Assembly (NCBI GenBank): GCA_947497485.1
Contig: CANMHB010000011.1
Location: 62,001-126,000 of the forward strand
Direction of reading: 5' to 3'
Length of the DNA: 64,000 nucleotides
Source: Flavobacteriales bacterium
Lineage (GTDB): Bacteria; Bacteroidota; Bacteroidia; Flavobacteriales_D; Crocinitomicaceae
The position numbers were made by a program, and so were the translations under genes. The notes below the pieces were generated by a model, which ran no database searches, was not told the DNA's origin, and worked only from the letters and a program-made list of their open reading frames with translations. Positions 63,919-64,000 of the stretch are shown one piece after another (the first letter of the stretch is position 1; each line of letters opens with the position of its first letter).

Positions 63919-64000
63919 ATGAGCAACGAACAAAATGAAATTTATTCCAAAGTTGTCAGAGCTGGAAAAAGAACTTACTTTTTTGATATAAAGTCGACTA
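63919..64000 (+). CDS. PUR-alpha-like DUF3276 protein (5' part)
   Basis: Only 27 codons lie in the window, the rest is cut off. The start resembles the DUF3276/PUR family: after a short polar lead, YSKVVRAGKRTYFFDIKST matches its first beta strand. The family binds single-stranded nucleic acid in Bacteroidota and spirochaetes. An upstream ATG at 63908 is closed by a stop after four codons, so 63919 is the start. Confidence 0.78.
   Translation, partial: MSNEQNEIYSKVVRAGKRTYFFDIKST

Overview
The window is AT-rich chromosomal DNA of a Bacteroidota bacterium, most likely a member of the order Flavobacteriales (a Crocinitomicaceae/Fluviicola-like organism is my best guess; no rRNA gene is present to settle it). 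The signs are: type IX secretion (T9SS) cargo with type A and type B (CHU_C) sorting tails, PorD (DUF4835) and a PorE-architecture OmpA protein, split GlsA/GlsB glycine-lipid genes, a conserved bamD-rpoZ-coaBC-porD-recN cluster, and promoters of the Bacteroidota TAnnTTTG type. No tRNA, rRNA, insertion sequence or prophage block was recognised.

Layout. 0-4 kb: glycine-lipid acyltransferases (glsB, glsA), a PhnP-like metallo-beta-lactamase-fold hydrolase and a DnaQ-exonuclease/GIY-YIG fusion, all on the minus strand. 4-10 kb: long-form acyl-CoA dehydrogenase, msrA and a lipoprotein MsrB, an MFS transporter, a YhhQ-type transporter, a C40 peptidase and a MerR regulator. 10-14.4 kb: a four-gene plus-strand operon of a stand-alone receiver, a porin-like barrel, a small periplasmic binding-like protein and a hybrid-domain sensor kinase. 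14.6-22 kb: minus-strand housekeeping genes (hldD with a tiny overlapping gene, deoxynucleoside kinase, GH3-like enzyme with a 44-aa membrane peptide gene, YccA, folE, queD, mtaB). 22-28.8 kb: a BRO-like protein, a LamG T9SS protein preceded by a promoter and a highly structured leader or ncRNA, an UMF1 transporter with dapD, a second C40 peptidase and a histone-deacetylase-fold enzyme. 28.9-41.7 kb: two giant repetitive T9SS surface proteins (1547 and 2097 aa) and, divergent from the second, a TPR-LuxR regulator. 41.7-48.8 kb: a peculiar tandem repeat array, threonine aldolase, PorE-like OmpA protein, YiiX-like amidase, ElaA-like acetyltransferase, M13 peptidase and a second tandem array. 48.8-59.6 kb: a long, tightly packed minus-strand cluster for cell envelope, CoA synthesis, repair and folding (GSCFA, recN, porD, coaBC, rpoZ, bamD, M23/LysM, two FKBPs, DHH phosphoesterase, thioredoxin-like). 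59.7-64 kb: ABC permease and ATPase, miaA, MltF-like lytic transglycosylase and the start of a PUR-family (DUF3276) gene.

How it works together: much of the window serves the cell surface. BamD and PorD/PorE-like proteins build the outer membrane and T9SS, the giant adhesins and LamG protein are T9SS cargo, and a set of peptidoglycan enzymes (two C40 peptidases, YiiX-like amidase, M23/LysM, MltF-like) remodels the wall.

The most unusual items are the structured RNA element at 24.3-24.4 kb with its own promoter and terminator, repeat DNA that forms part of the signal-peptide region of the 2097-aa adhesin, a recurrent promoter-to-start spacing of only 4-5 nt that suggests leaderless mRNAs, an ABC ATPase lacking the H-loop histidine, and two well-placed small membrane-protein genes.
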